Shown piece after piece: positions 24,995 through 36,193 of a DNA stretch of 64,000 bases. Origin of the DNA: Ailanthus altissimus. Taxonomy: Eukaryota; Streptophyta; Magnoliopsida; Sapindales; Simaroubaceae. Position 1 is the first letter of the stretch, and each line of letters begins with the position of its first letter. Where the stretch lies: positions 4,853,501 through 4,917,500 of the forward strand of contig OX327693.1 in assembly GCA_946807835.1 (NCBI GenBank). The letters run 5' to 3'. The notes beneath the pieces are model-generated. The model worked only from the letters and a program-made list of their open reading frames with translations. It made no database searches and was not told where the DNA came from. A program made the position numbers and the translations under genes.

Positions 24995-26766
24995 ATATCG
25001 AATATTACTTGGCCTTCTAACATCTGTAATGTGTTAAAGGGTTTGAGGGATGTTATATTAATACAACTAGAAAAGTACAGTTTCATGTTAGAAATAGAGA
25101 TTTTCTGCAAGTCAAAACAATTGGACATTTTGATTTACTTCTCTATTGTAATAGAATAATTATGTTGTATAACTGTTATTTTATGTCGAATATTATCAGG
25201 CAAATTATATCTCTTCCTGTGTTAGAGAGTGAAGGTTATCATAAGTATATTCGGAACCATTCCTTATGTATGTTTGTTAGCTAATTATCAGTTGATGCAT
25301 AACCATTATATATTATATACAACATGAAATATTTTGAATGTATAGATTAATGCATGTAGTAGCTCAAGAAATTTAAATGATACTAAATTATGGCACATGA
25401 AATTAGGTCATATAGGTGTGAGACGCCTATCATGTCTGATTAAGGATGGTCAGATACTTGATCTAACTATAGAACCTTATCCATTTTGTAAATCATGTAT
25501 TTAAAGGAAGATGACCAAATCTCTCTTTAGTGGTGTTGGACACCATGCCACTGATTTATTAGAACTAGTATATAGTGATGTATGTGGTCTAATGAATTAC
25601 GTTGCCATTGGTGGGTTTCAATATTTTATAGTCTTTATTGATGATCTATCACCATATAGATATGTATTTCTTATAAAAAAAAGTTAAAAACTCTTAAAAA
25701 GTTTAAATTTTTTGATTTGAAGTAGGGAAATAAATCAGAATGTATATAAATTCATTCGATCAGATCGAGACGATAAATTCATAAATAATAAATTTACGAA
25801 TTCTTTTAGAAGAGAATGAGATTCTTGCTTAATATAACCTTCTAGGTACTCTACAACACAATGGTGTTTCAGAGAGGAGAAATTAGACTTTAATGGATAT
25901 AGTTCAACCGATGATTAGCTTTACTGATCTTCCAGAATATCTATTGGGATATGCTCTAGAAACTGCTGCTCACATATTGAACAGAGTACCATCGAAAGTT
26001 GTTTCTTCCACTCTGTATGAGATATGGACTGGAAGAAGACTGAGTCCTAAGTATATTAAGATTTGGACTCGTCCTGCTTATGTAAAGATTACGCAACAGG
26101 ATAAACATATACCCAAGGGATACAAGTATCAGTTTACTGGGTATCCCAAACATTTTATAAGATATCAGTTCTATGATCTTGCAAAACGAAATGTGTTCAT
26201 TTCTCATTATGCCGCATTCCTAGAAAGTTAGTTTTTTTATGGATTGTAGAAAGATAAAACTTAATGAAGTTAATCAGCATGTAAATGAACTGATGATAGA
26301 ACCTTAGGCTCGATCAAGTGAGATACTTTTAACACACCAACCCCATAGATCGAAAAAGATATCAAAGCCACTTGTAAGGTATGGTTTGATACCTGTATGG
26401 GCCTTTGGAATTTTCTTAGTTAAAGAAAATGATCTTTTGACTTATATAAAGGCAATGTTGGACATCGATTTGGGAAAATGACAAGATGCCTTAAAATAAA
26501 AAATTGACTCTATATATCATTATCAAGTCTGGAATTTGGTTAAGCTTCCAAAAGGAATTATTTATATCAGTTGTAAATGAATTTACAAGCAGAAGCATAT
26601 GCCCAACAGGAAGGTAGAAATCTTTAAAGCCCGACTATTGGCAAAAGATTATTCTTAGAGATCTGTGATCGATTATAAGAAAATCTTTTCACTAAAAGCT
26701 ATACTAAGGTCAATTCAAATGGATGTAAAGATGGCATTCCTAAATGGAAATCTCGATTTAGTGTGC
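24995..26766 (+). pseudogene. Copia pol remnant: protease, integrase, start of RT (element A)
   Basis: The pieces in order are a protease-region scrap (SNICNVLKGLR, about 25020) and a pre-integrase motif, KLWHMKLGHIGVRRLSCLIK (about 25386). The integrase core has LVYSDVCG, FIVFIDDLSPYRY and RSDRDDKF. A longer open frame at 25893-26231 carries DLPEYLLGYALETAAHILNR, YEIWTGRRLSPKYIKIW and the C-terminal VFISHYAAFLE. RT begins near 26430 and ends at about 26766. Multiple stops and shifts make it inactive. Integrase would insert the cDNA, and RT/RNase H would copy the RNA. Confidence 0.8.
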
Positions 26767-27352
26767 AAATTAAACATTTATTGTTTAATATCTATACAAT
26801 GAACATTTAATTAAATCGTTGATATTATTAATTATATGATAAAAAGCTTGTTACATTTAAGACATTATAGATCTAAAAGAGTTTAGGTCAATGCTAAAAG
26901 TTAGCAGAGTTAAGAGTAAACAGTTATAAGAGTTAGAACATTGTCTGAAATAGAACAATAACCTGAGAATATATTAGTAATGACAGTTGTAAGGAGTTAC
27001 AAATAGTTCTAAGAAATATCATTATGCAGTATGTTCTTGAAGACCTTATTCATGATCTACGTTTACTAATGCTAGTTGATCAGTGAACCCTTCCAGATTA
27101 GTTTATCTGAATTTTTCAGATGGTTAATCTTAGCAAACTATGAGTTTAGTTGAAACTCGTATAGACATATAAGTATTCAGTAAGGACTAGGTACTGAACA
27201 AACTCATGAGGACCTCCATTAGACATCTAATAGAGTTGTTAATGGAAGGTCTTTTTAAATTGAGTAGTATTTATGATTGTTTAACTTGAGCGCCATGGTA
27301 GGCTTATAAGTGATTCACCATACTTAGAGTCCACGCATATCAGAGACCTTTC
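26767..27352 (+). mobile_element. LTR fragment truncated at both ends
   Basis: It matches the interior of the element A LTR, from its ATTAAACATTTATTG segment to CAGAGACCTTTC. It lacks both the TGTTAG start and the AACA end. It provides the uninterrupted version of the site where the 18567-21195 element inserted. It follows the broken RT directly, so a deletion joined pol to the LTR. Confidence 0.8.
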
Positions 27353-27809
27353 TGTTAGAGATGGGGTTTACGTGTCATTCCAGTATTGTATGAATATTAA
27401 TCATTTGATATTTATACAATAAACGTTTTGAATAAAATTATTAATATGAAATAATAAATGGTAAGATGCTTGTAATATTTCAGACAATGTATGATCTAAA
27501 AATGTTTAGATCAGTGCTAAGAGTTATAATTACTAAGAGTTAGAGAGTTGTAAGCTAGTGAAATCTAAGAGTTAGAGCCTTGTCTGAAATAGAATAAAGA
27601 CCTGAGAATATATTATTAATGACATATTTACAAGAGGTTACAAATGGTATTAGGAAATGTCATTATACAGTATATTTTTGAACACTATGTTTCTTATCAA
27701 TCTTTATCGATACAAGTCTATCGGTGAAACCTTTTTTATATATCATTGTATGTCTATATATGGATAGTTTAGATGGTTAATCTTAGCAGACCATGAGCTT
27801 AGTGAAAAC
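27353..27809 (+). mobile_element. Left part of LTR C (host of element B)
   Basis: It starts TGTTAGAGATGGGG, homologous to the start of the element A LTR (18421), including ATTTATACAATAAAC. It continues to GAGCTTAGTGAAAAC, where element B is inserted. The same LTR resumes at 39803. Confidence 0.85.
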
Positions 27810-29700
27810 TGTTAGGGTTGGTACTTACATGCCATCCCTGAATATACATATACTTATTAGTTATACAAGTGTACTTTTTTATTAAATCGCTAATGCCTAT
27901 TTAAATGATACTATGCAATATAACATTACAGACATTGTATAATCTGAAGGAGTTCAAATTTGATCTAAAGGAGTTTAGATAAAGGCCTACAGTTGCCCAT
28001 GCTGAGAGATATAAATGCTAAGTGTTAGCACAACTAATTATTAGTTAGTCATAATACTTAATGAAGATCCAAGTGTTGGAGCCTTATCTGTAATGGGACA
28101 TAGACCTGGCAATATACTAGTAACTGTATAGTTGCAATCAAGTGCCAGAAAATGTCAATTGCGTAAGTATATTCTCGAATATTGTCCCTGATCTATTTCT
28201 ACCGATGCGGGTCTGTTGGTCGATACCTTCATATAGGTCAGCATATATCGTACCTATAGGGTATAGATGGTTGTTTCTAGCTGACCGTGAGCTTAGAACT
28301 TGTATTGACATATGGGTATCCAGTTAAGAATGGATATAGATTAGACTCACGAGGGTCTCCGATAGACACCCTATATAAGCCGTCAACGGAGGGTCCTCTC
28401 GAGTTGAGTAGTACACATAGTCCTTTGACTTGAGTGCCACGGTAGACTTGTAAGTGATCCACCATATTTTGGTTCCATGCATATCATAGACCTTTTATTG
28501 TGTGATCGCTGGGTATGGTTTGATGGTTATGAAGTCCAGTGTGTACAGATATGGGATCCGTCAACTCGCATAGGGAGTTAGATATCCAGATGCTTCGAGA
28601 CTGTATCTCAGAAAGTCTTATGGCCACAAGCATTAATCTCAGAAAAGAGTTTCTGCCATGGTGTAACAATATGGCAAATGGGTTTGTACATATTGTTCAG
28701 TGAGATACAAGTTTGGGGATATGATGATAATTTATATCCCTGCACATCCAGGATATCATGACAAAATGACTATATGTATGCGTTGTAACCTCAACTTGTA
28801 TAGTTCAACGCACTGATTTGTAATATTTGTGACGTGTGTGTGGGGCATTGCTCACAAACTCATGAGATAGTTCTATTTGACAAATCGAGCATGAATTTAG
28901 GGAGTCTTACGATATGGAGTGTACTCGTTAAGCATTGAAGCAGCGTACCGGATTGAATTATTCAGTCTGTACTTAAGTGTTAAATACGCATTATGGACTC
29001 TCGATTAAGTTTACCAAAGTATGGGTATGGTGAGACCCACTAGAGAGTAAACTTGGTAACTATTTATGAGGGGTAAAATGTAATTTTATATATTAATTAT
29101 TTAATTTTTAAATAATCAAAATATCTCATTATTATATATTATTATATTATATAATATTATTATCATATAATGACATTTAGTTATCATCTAATGTTTTTAT
29201 TATATTATTATTTATTATAATAGTATTATTTATTTAAATTGGTGGCCATGTGTATTATTATATATATAATATTATTATTATTATTATTATATATATATAT
29301 TGAGATGTTTAGTATGCGTGCGCCGAGAGAAGCAATTGTGAATTTCTTTTGCTAACGTTTCTTTAAAAACAAAGTAATTGTTAATTTGGTTTCAAGGGGT
29401 GGCCGGCCATATGAGAAGAAAATGAGGAAGAAATTGTTTCTTTTTCTTAAGTTTCAATTAATGACTAGAACTTCTAACGGGTTGGTCTTCAAGCGGATGC
29501 CTAGGATACATGTGTAAATCGTTATATGTTTTAGTAATTTCTCAACCCTTTAAATATATTAATATGATTAATATATTATTTATTATTTTTATTGTAGTGT
29601 TTTCATTATTCCGCTACTTGAAATATGTATGAGATACATATTTTATATAATAAATACTATTGCATATGCATATATACTCACATATACTAGATCCCCAACA
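27810..29700 (+). mobile_element. 5' LTR of element B
   Basis: 1.89 kb, from TGTTAGGGTTGG to AGATCCCCAACA, followed at once by a primer-binding site. It includes the GAGGGTCCTCTCGAGTTGAG block shared with all LTRs of this lineage and AT-rich stretches around 29100-29300. Frames at 28142-28327, 28277-28465 and 28484-28669 are chance frames in it. Confidence 0.85.
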
Positions 29701-29703
29701 AAT

Positions 29704-29714
29704 ATGGTATTAGA
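29704..29714 (+). promoter_or_regulatory. Primer-binding site, tRNA-Met type (element B)
   Basis: TGGTATTAGAG lies three bases after the 5' LTR. It differs by one base from the plant copia standard TGGTATCAGAG, which is complementary to the 3' end of initiator tRNA-Met and primes minus-strand synthesis. Element A has TGGTATCAAAG at the matching place. Confidence 0.85.
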
Positions 29715-29814
29715 GTCGGATATGAGATATTTGGGTGTTGTTTTAGTGAATGGATGTAAAAGGCCTAGTGTAAACGGCGCATTTTAAGTGTTAAAATGGG
29801 TATGCTAAAGAGGA

Positions 29815-29990
29815 ATAAACTGAGCACCGCAGTGCCAAAAGGCCAGCGTGAGGCGCTGGGCATTCTACCTCCAGTGCTGCAGCAAAGAAGGATGGACGCA
29901 GCGCAGAAGGATAGGTGCAGCGCCGCTGGGGGTTTGACCTCCCAGTGCTGTAGCGATGGTAACCTGGCACCGTGGCGATGGTACTGTTCA
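29815..29990 (+). repeat. GC-rich leader patch, element B
   Basis: About 175 bases of GC-rich sequence in an AT-rich element. It is made of recurring words such as CAGTGCTGCAGC, GCAGCGCCGCTGG, GGCGCTGGGC and GTGGCGATGG. It lies between the primer-binding site and the four-copy leader motif. Short frames on both strands here (29796-30002 and 29791-29991) reflect the lack of AT-rich stop codons rather than genes. Comparable patches occur at 23210-23395 and in the LTRs of the second copia group. Confidence 0.75.
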
Positions 29991-30405
29991 CTTGAACAGT
30001 AGCAAATGAGCAGTATTTGTACTGTTCACAGCTATAGTAATTTTGAACAGTGTTTCAAAATTAATTTGGCATGTGTAAATTTATGAGATGCTGTGATAAA
30101 AGTTATCAGTCTACATTATAAATTGGGGTTCATGAGATACAGTGAAAAGAGTTATTAGTCTGCATTATAGACCAAGATTAATTTTTCTGTGTTGGTAACT
30201 ACAATGGGAGCCATACTGGTGGGAGTTAGCCGTGTTTGCATAAAAAAATTGATTAATTGAGAATCATTCTCCACATGAGATGAGGACTTTGGATAGAAAG
30301 AATAATCTCTCGTAATCAGATTAAATAATATTACATTATAAGATAATATTTTATTATGATCCATCTTGTCAATACGGTATTAGACGAGTCACGTCGACCA
30401 TTTTT

Positions 30406-30697
30406 CAATATTGCTACAGCGTGAGGGATTTAGTCGATTGAACTTGGACTATACCGATTAAACATGAGATGAGGTAAATATATGAGAACGTATTGCTCAA
30501 TATTGCTACAGCGTGAGGGTAGTGCCAATAACATATATTTGATTATTGACAAGTTAATCTGAAATACACTTACCTAATATTGCTATAGCGTGAGGATAAG
30601 GTCTATTCAGGATCAAGTGGTAAGAGTTGCATGAGATGCAATTGACAAGTCTTGTCTACTTGTTGGGTTTACAAAGGTTAATATTACTAGCGTGAAG
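30406..30697 (+). promoter_or_regulatory. Four-copy spaced leader motif, element B
   Basis: Copies of AATATTGCTACAGCGTGAGG or close variants occur at about 30406, 30498, 30575 and 30678, with spacings of about 92, 77 and 103 bases. The last copy is shortened (AATATTACTAGCGTGAAG). Position, order and spacing match element A, although the sequences between copies have diverged. Confidence 0.8.
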
Positions 30698-30918
30698 CCC
30701 GAGTAAATTTAAATAGGGTTTACTTCTTACTGTATAGTTTAAAAGAATTTAAACTATCATCTTCTCGTTCGAGAGATTATTAAGATTATGTAAAGCAGTG
30801 AGAGAGTGTTTTAAATTAAAATATATATAATTGTTATACCCATAATTTAAAATATGATATTAGCAATTTAATGACTATTCCGTTTACATCTCCTTTTAAT
30901 TTTGATCTATCAAGTATA

Positions 30919-32123
30919 ATGGCCACTACGATCCAGTTGGTATACATAGTTGATGCAATCCAACTCAAGGGTACTAGAAATTACTTTGACCGGTAGATGA
31001 ATCTCAGAAATGCTCTGAATTCAAAAAATTTTGGATTTATTATTGATCAAAGTTTGCCCTAAGGTATTTCTGATAACACCTCACTAGAGAATAGAATAGA
31101 TTGGGGTATACCCTCTTTGTTTAGGGTGCTTCATGTTTTAATCTAAGTATATCTGGTAAGACTAGATGTGTGAGGAGAAGAAGATGAGGCAGATACCCAG
31201 GATAAGTCTTTAGAGGTAACATTTATCCAAAGATTAACAAAAAAACAATGTAGATGAAAAGTGTTTTTCACTACAGTATGGTTGGGTATTAAAGATCCCG
31301 TTACCCTAGAAGCCTTATAATTGTCAAGAAGACTCCCATATGTTTATTTTTTTTACAAACATAGACATTTTTAAGGCATTTGATGCCAATTCACGCTGGG
31401 CATGAGATACTGTATGTACCTCCCATATCTGCAATATGTTGCAGGGATTGAGAGAGACTAGAATGCAATAGCTTATAGAAGTAATATTAAGAGCAGAAAA
31501 TGGTGATTTCTTGCAGGTTCAATTTGTTGGACAACTTAACTTACTTTTTACACACAATATAATGGTTGTATTTCATTATTGGTATAATATCCAAAACATC
31601 ATCTGAAAAATTGTGTCTCTTTTTGTACTTAATAGTGAAGGATTTTATATGAATATTAAGAATTGTTCCTTATATTCATGTGATGTGAATATTATTTTAT
31701 TAGCTGAATGTCAGCTAATAAATGGACATTATATACAATTAGAAATGTCTATAGATTGAAATCCTCAAATGATATAGAACTGTGACTTGTGAGATTAGGT
31801 TATATAGGTGTGAGATGCCTAATCCATCTAGTTAAAGATGGTTGGATACCTAATCTGACCATAAAGACTTAACTAGTTTATGAATAATATTTTTACGGAG
31901 ATGACTAAACATACCAGAATGTACATCACATACCTTTGATTAGATCGAGGTAGTGAGTACATTAATGGCAAGTTTTTCGTTTGTTTAAAGGAGAATGAGA
32001 TTCTCACTCACTATAGTCCTCCGAGTACTCCACAATATAATAATGTTTCAGAGAGGAAGAATCGGACTTTATTAGATATGGTCTGATTGATGATGAGTGT
32101 TACCAATCTATATCTGTGAGAAT
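30919..32123 (+). pseudogene. Copia gag and 5' pol remnant (element B)
   Basis: ATG at 30919 opens MATTIQLVYIVDAIQLKG, and a stop follows within about 30 codons. Further on are scraps of the nucleocapsid and protease region (near 31380-31450). A pre-integrase piece reads 'LVRLGYIGVRCLIHLVKDGW' with changes (about 31785-31845). The integrase segment has IRSRxSEYINGKFF and 'NVSERKNRTLLDMV' variants (about 31940-32090). The reading frame is broken repeatedly. The region is cut at 32124 by an inverted solo LTR, inside the sequence that corresponds to the GYALETAAHILNR block of element A. Confidence 0.7.
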
Positions 32124-34229
32124 TGTCGGGGATCTAATATATATAGGTGTATGCATGTATTATTGTGTCTATTGCCTAAAATACGTAACACATACATATA
32201 ATACGAGGCGGAAGTATTAAATTAAATAATAAACACAATAAATAAATATATTAATCACATTAATATATTAGTAGGGTAGAGAACTCACCTCAACGTGTAA
32301 CGTTATATACGTATTTTCTCAGAATTCGCATGGAGACCAACTCGTGGGCAGTTCTAGTCACCAACACGATGGGCTTGGTGAGCTAGAACAGCATCCTTAT
32401 AGCCAGCACTGGGTTTAACTCTTAAACCTCAAAATGGTCAGATGTGTATATTTTTATTCTTTTTTCTAAAAGATAAGAAATGAAGAATTTGAAACAATTT
32501 ACCATTGCTTTAATTAAAACCATAGAGAAAAATGAAACAATTTCATTGTTTCCTTTTTTTTTCTTCTCCTTCGGCCCCATTTCTTTCTTTCACATTTATC
32601 TTCTCTCGGCCACACACCCACAAATTCACATCTCTCTCTCATAAATATATATCTAATATATATTAAAATAATAATATAATTTATTATATAATAATAATAA
32701 TAATATAAAATACATAATGGGTGCCAACTATTTGGCACCTAATTAAAATATTATTATAAATATAATAAAATTAAATATAAAATATTATATAATATAATAT
32801 TATAATGAGAGATAATGATTATTTAACAATTAAATAATTATTGTGTGAAATGACTATTTTGCCCCTCATAAATAGTTACCAAGTCTACCCTCTAGTGGGT
32901 CTAACCAAATCCTACACTTGGATAAACTCAATCGAGGGTTCACAATGTGCCATGTGTCATTATTGACTAATTGTTGTATTTAACATTTAAATACAGACAA
33001 GCACGTATTCCCGTGATAGTGTAGAATATTGCTGGATTAAATAATTTAATCTAGTATACTGCACTAATGCACAACGAGTACACTCCATATTACAGGACTC
33101 CCTAGGTTCACGCTCGATTCGTCAAATGGAACTATTCCATGAATATGTGAGCAATGCCCTATGCACATGTCACGGATTTTATAGATCAGCGCATTGAACC
33201 ATGTAAGCTGAGGTTATAACGCATATGTATAGTCCTTATATCATAATATCTTGGATGTGCGGGGATATAGATTATCACCGTTAAATCTCCATGTGCTCAT
33301 CCATATCCTATATCCGAACTTGTATCTTACTGAACAATATGTGCAAACTCCTTTGCCATATTGTTCTATCCTGGCAAAAACTCTTTTTCGGGATTAATGT
33401 TTATGGCCATAACATTTTTTGAGATATAGTCTCGAAGCATCTGGATATCTAACTCCTTATGCGAGCTGAAAAATCTCATATTTGTACACACCAAACTCTA
33501 TAAGCATCTGACCATACTCAATGATACCCAACGGTTATACCATGAAAGGTCTGTGACATGTGTGGAATTAAAGTATGGTGGATCAATTACAAGTCCACCA
33601 TGGAACTCAGTTCAAAGAACCATGTATACTACTCAACTCGAGAGGACCCTCCGTTGACGGCTTACATAGGATGTCTATCAAAGGCCCTCGTGAGTCTGTC
33701 CCGTATCTAGTCCTCACTGAATACCCATATATCAATACGAGCTCTAAGCTCACAGTCCACTAGGAACGACCATCTATACCCTATAGGTACAGCATATGCT
33801 CATATATATATAAAAAAGTATCCACTGACAGACCTACATCGGCAAAAATAGATTAGGGATAATTATTCGAGAACATACTTGAGCAACTAGCATTTTCTGG
33901 CACCAGATTATAACTCTTCTAACTATGCAGTTACTAGTATATTCCCAGGTCTATGTCCCATTACAAATAAGGCTCCAACACTTGGATCTTCGCTGAGTAT
34001 TATAACCAACTAACAACTAACATTTATATCTCTTAGCGTGACCAATTATAGGCCCTTATCTAAACTCCTTTAGATCAAATCTGAACTCCTTCAGATTATA
34101 TAATGTCTGTAATATTAGATTGTATAGTACTATATTAATGGTTATTAGCGATTTAGTGGGAATGTACACTTGTATAAATACACAAGTATATGTACATTCA
34201 AGGATGGCACATAAGCACCGACCCTAATA
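32124..34229 (-). mobile_element. Reverse-oriented solo LTR inserted in element B
   Basis: 2.1 kb, starting TGTCGGGGATCTA and ending ACCGACCCTAATA, the reverse complement of the element B LTR ends. The flanking 5-mers are AGAAT (32119-32123) and AGCAT (34230-34234), a target duplication with one mismatch. The interrupted integrase sequence resumes at GCATATGCTCC. Both flanks are element B pol sequence, so this is a later insertion reduced to a solo LTR. The frame at 33575-33763 is part of the LTR. Confidence 0.9.
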
Positions 34230-34234
34230 AGCAT

Positions 34235-36193
34235 ATGCTCCAAATATAGCTGATTATTAAGCGGAGTTTCATTCAAAGTTATTCCTTCCATTCTGTATGA
34301 GATATAGAGAGGAAGGAAGCTATATTTTAAATATATTAAGACTTAAGGCTGTCCTACTTGCGTAAATAGTTACGCAGTAGGATATCTTGTTTTCTAATAG
34401 TTACTCAGCATGATAAATAAGCACCCAAGTACTACAAGTATAGGTTCATTGAGTATCATGTGAATTAAATGGGATACTAGTTTTATGATTTAAAGAAATA
34501 AAGTGTATTCGTTTCTTGATACACCACCATTATAAAGAAAGAGTTTATCATGGATCGTGAAAATTATAAAAAGATTGAACTTGGTGAAGTCAATCTAATA
34601 ATTAATGAACCAAGGATGGGAACTCAAGCTCAATAAAGTAGTGACCTTTTAGCACACTTCCCCAGTGGGTTAAAAAAGATGTCTAGGTCACTTATTAGGT
34701 ATATTTAATGCCTGAAGGTGAACTTTAAGTTTTCTTGGTAGAAGAAAATAATCTTTTGACCTATAGGGAGATGATGTTAGACATTGATTCAGGAAACGAC
34801 AAGAAGCCATAAAAATAAAAATTGACTTTATGCATCATAATCAAGTTTGAAACTTGATTAAGCTACCTCTAGAAATTTTTCTCATTGGTTGTAAAAAGTT
34901 TATAAGAGGTAGTAGGAGTCAGATAGAAGGTAGAGACCTTTTAAAGCCCTATAATGGTTCTAGAGAGGTAATCCTCAATGATTTGGGATCAATTATGAGG
35001 AAACATTTACACTAGTATTGATGTTAAAGTCGATTAGAATGTTATTGGCTCTTGCAGCATATTATGACTTTGAGGTTTGACAGATAGATGTGAAGAAGGC
35101 ATTCTTGAATGGATACCTCGATGAAGAGATATTTCTAAAGCTGGAATTATTGTTTTTGATGAAATAATGAGATTGCCTGGTTTCATAAAAAATTAAGAGG
35201 AAACTTGTGTTTATGAAAGGTCAGTGAGAGTATGATAGTCTTCTTGATGCTCTTTTTCGATGACATATTAGTAATTGGGAATAATGTCGGTATGTTATAA
35301 TCGATCAAAAGAATTTGGGAGAGGCTTCCTTTACTAGGTATAAAGCTTTATAGAGTAGAGCTAGAAAGCTGATAGGACTCTCCCAAATTATTTCACATTA
35401 ATAGCATCTTTAAAATGTACAATTTTGTTACCTATGAGATAGTTAACGTATGTTTTGGATATGATGTTCATATTTCAAGAAAAGTGTCTCTTCAAATGGA
35501 AGATGAGAGAGTTAAAGTTTCTAACACACCAGATACATCAGCTTTTGAAAGCTTGATGTATGCTATGATGTGTTAGAGACCTAATATCTGAATGGCTATA
35601 AGAGTTATAAGCCGATTTCAATCTGATTCAGGAGATCGCCATTTGAAGGTAGTCAAACATATCCTAAGATAACTTGAGGGTACAAAGGATAATTTTATCA
35701 AATATGGAGAAAATGACTTACAAGTGAGAAAATGCACAGAGTCAGACTTTTAGTTTGACTTAAATGATAGAGAGTCTACATCTGAGTATGTGCTCATTCT
35801 CATTGGTACTAGGTGAGTTGAAATTGCATCAAACTGGGATTCACTGCTGATTTGTTTTGGAAGCAGGGAAACAGGCAGTATGGATTCATAGGTTTATCGT
35901 TGGGCTTGGAAGAGTTCCAAGACAGATAAATCCCATCCAAAAGTTTTGCGACAAAACTAGGTCATAGTATAGGCCAATGATCTAAGAGAACACTAGTACT
36001 TTAATCATGTTGAAAGGAGTCTCACTTGACTAGAGAGATCTTGGCTTAGGGAGATGTGATTATTTGTAGAAATATTCAATAAATAATTTAGCAGACCTAT
36101 TTTCTAAGGTCACGACTATAAAATTATTTATGTAACACGTGGAGTCGATGTGTATGAGATACCATCAGAATGTTATTAGAGTAAGTGTGAGAT
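34235..36193 (+). pseudogene. Copia integrase C-terminus, RT and RNase H remnant (element B)
   Basis: Integrase resumes with SxILYEIxRGRKLYFKYIKT-like sequence (about 34270-34340). RT shows QIDVKKAFLNGYLDEEIF (about 35083) and a decayed catalytic block, FFDDILVIGNNV (about 35255), where copia RTs have YVDD. RNase H-side pieces include SRFQSDSGDRHLKVVKHILR (about 35610) and GTKDNFIKYG. The C-terminal HVESMCIRY-type end lies near 36130. It ends at a GTGAGAT polypurine-like tract directly before the 3' LTR at 36194. Stops and frameshifts are frequent. Confidence 0.8.

Larger units (their letters stand above)
23092..26766 (+). mobile_element. Internal region of copia element A (degenerate)
   Basis: It opens with a primer-binding site, TGGTATCAAAG, at about 23094, then a leader of roughly 1 kb. 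The leader holds a GC-rich patch (about 23210-23395) and a spaced four-copy motif (23595-23874). Remnants of gag, zinc knuckle, protease, integrase and the start of reverse transcriptase follow. The region stops abruptly inside reverse transcriptase, just after the VKMAFLNGNLD block, and an LTR fragment follows. The 3' half of pol is therefore deleted. Confidence 0.85.

Noticed and set aside
29791..30002. Overlapping open frames on both strands
   Set aside because: They coincide with the GC-rich leader patch of element B, where stop codons are rare, and they have no protein-family resemblance.
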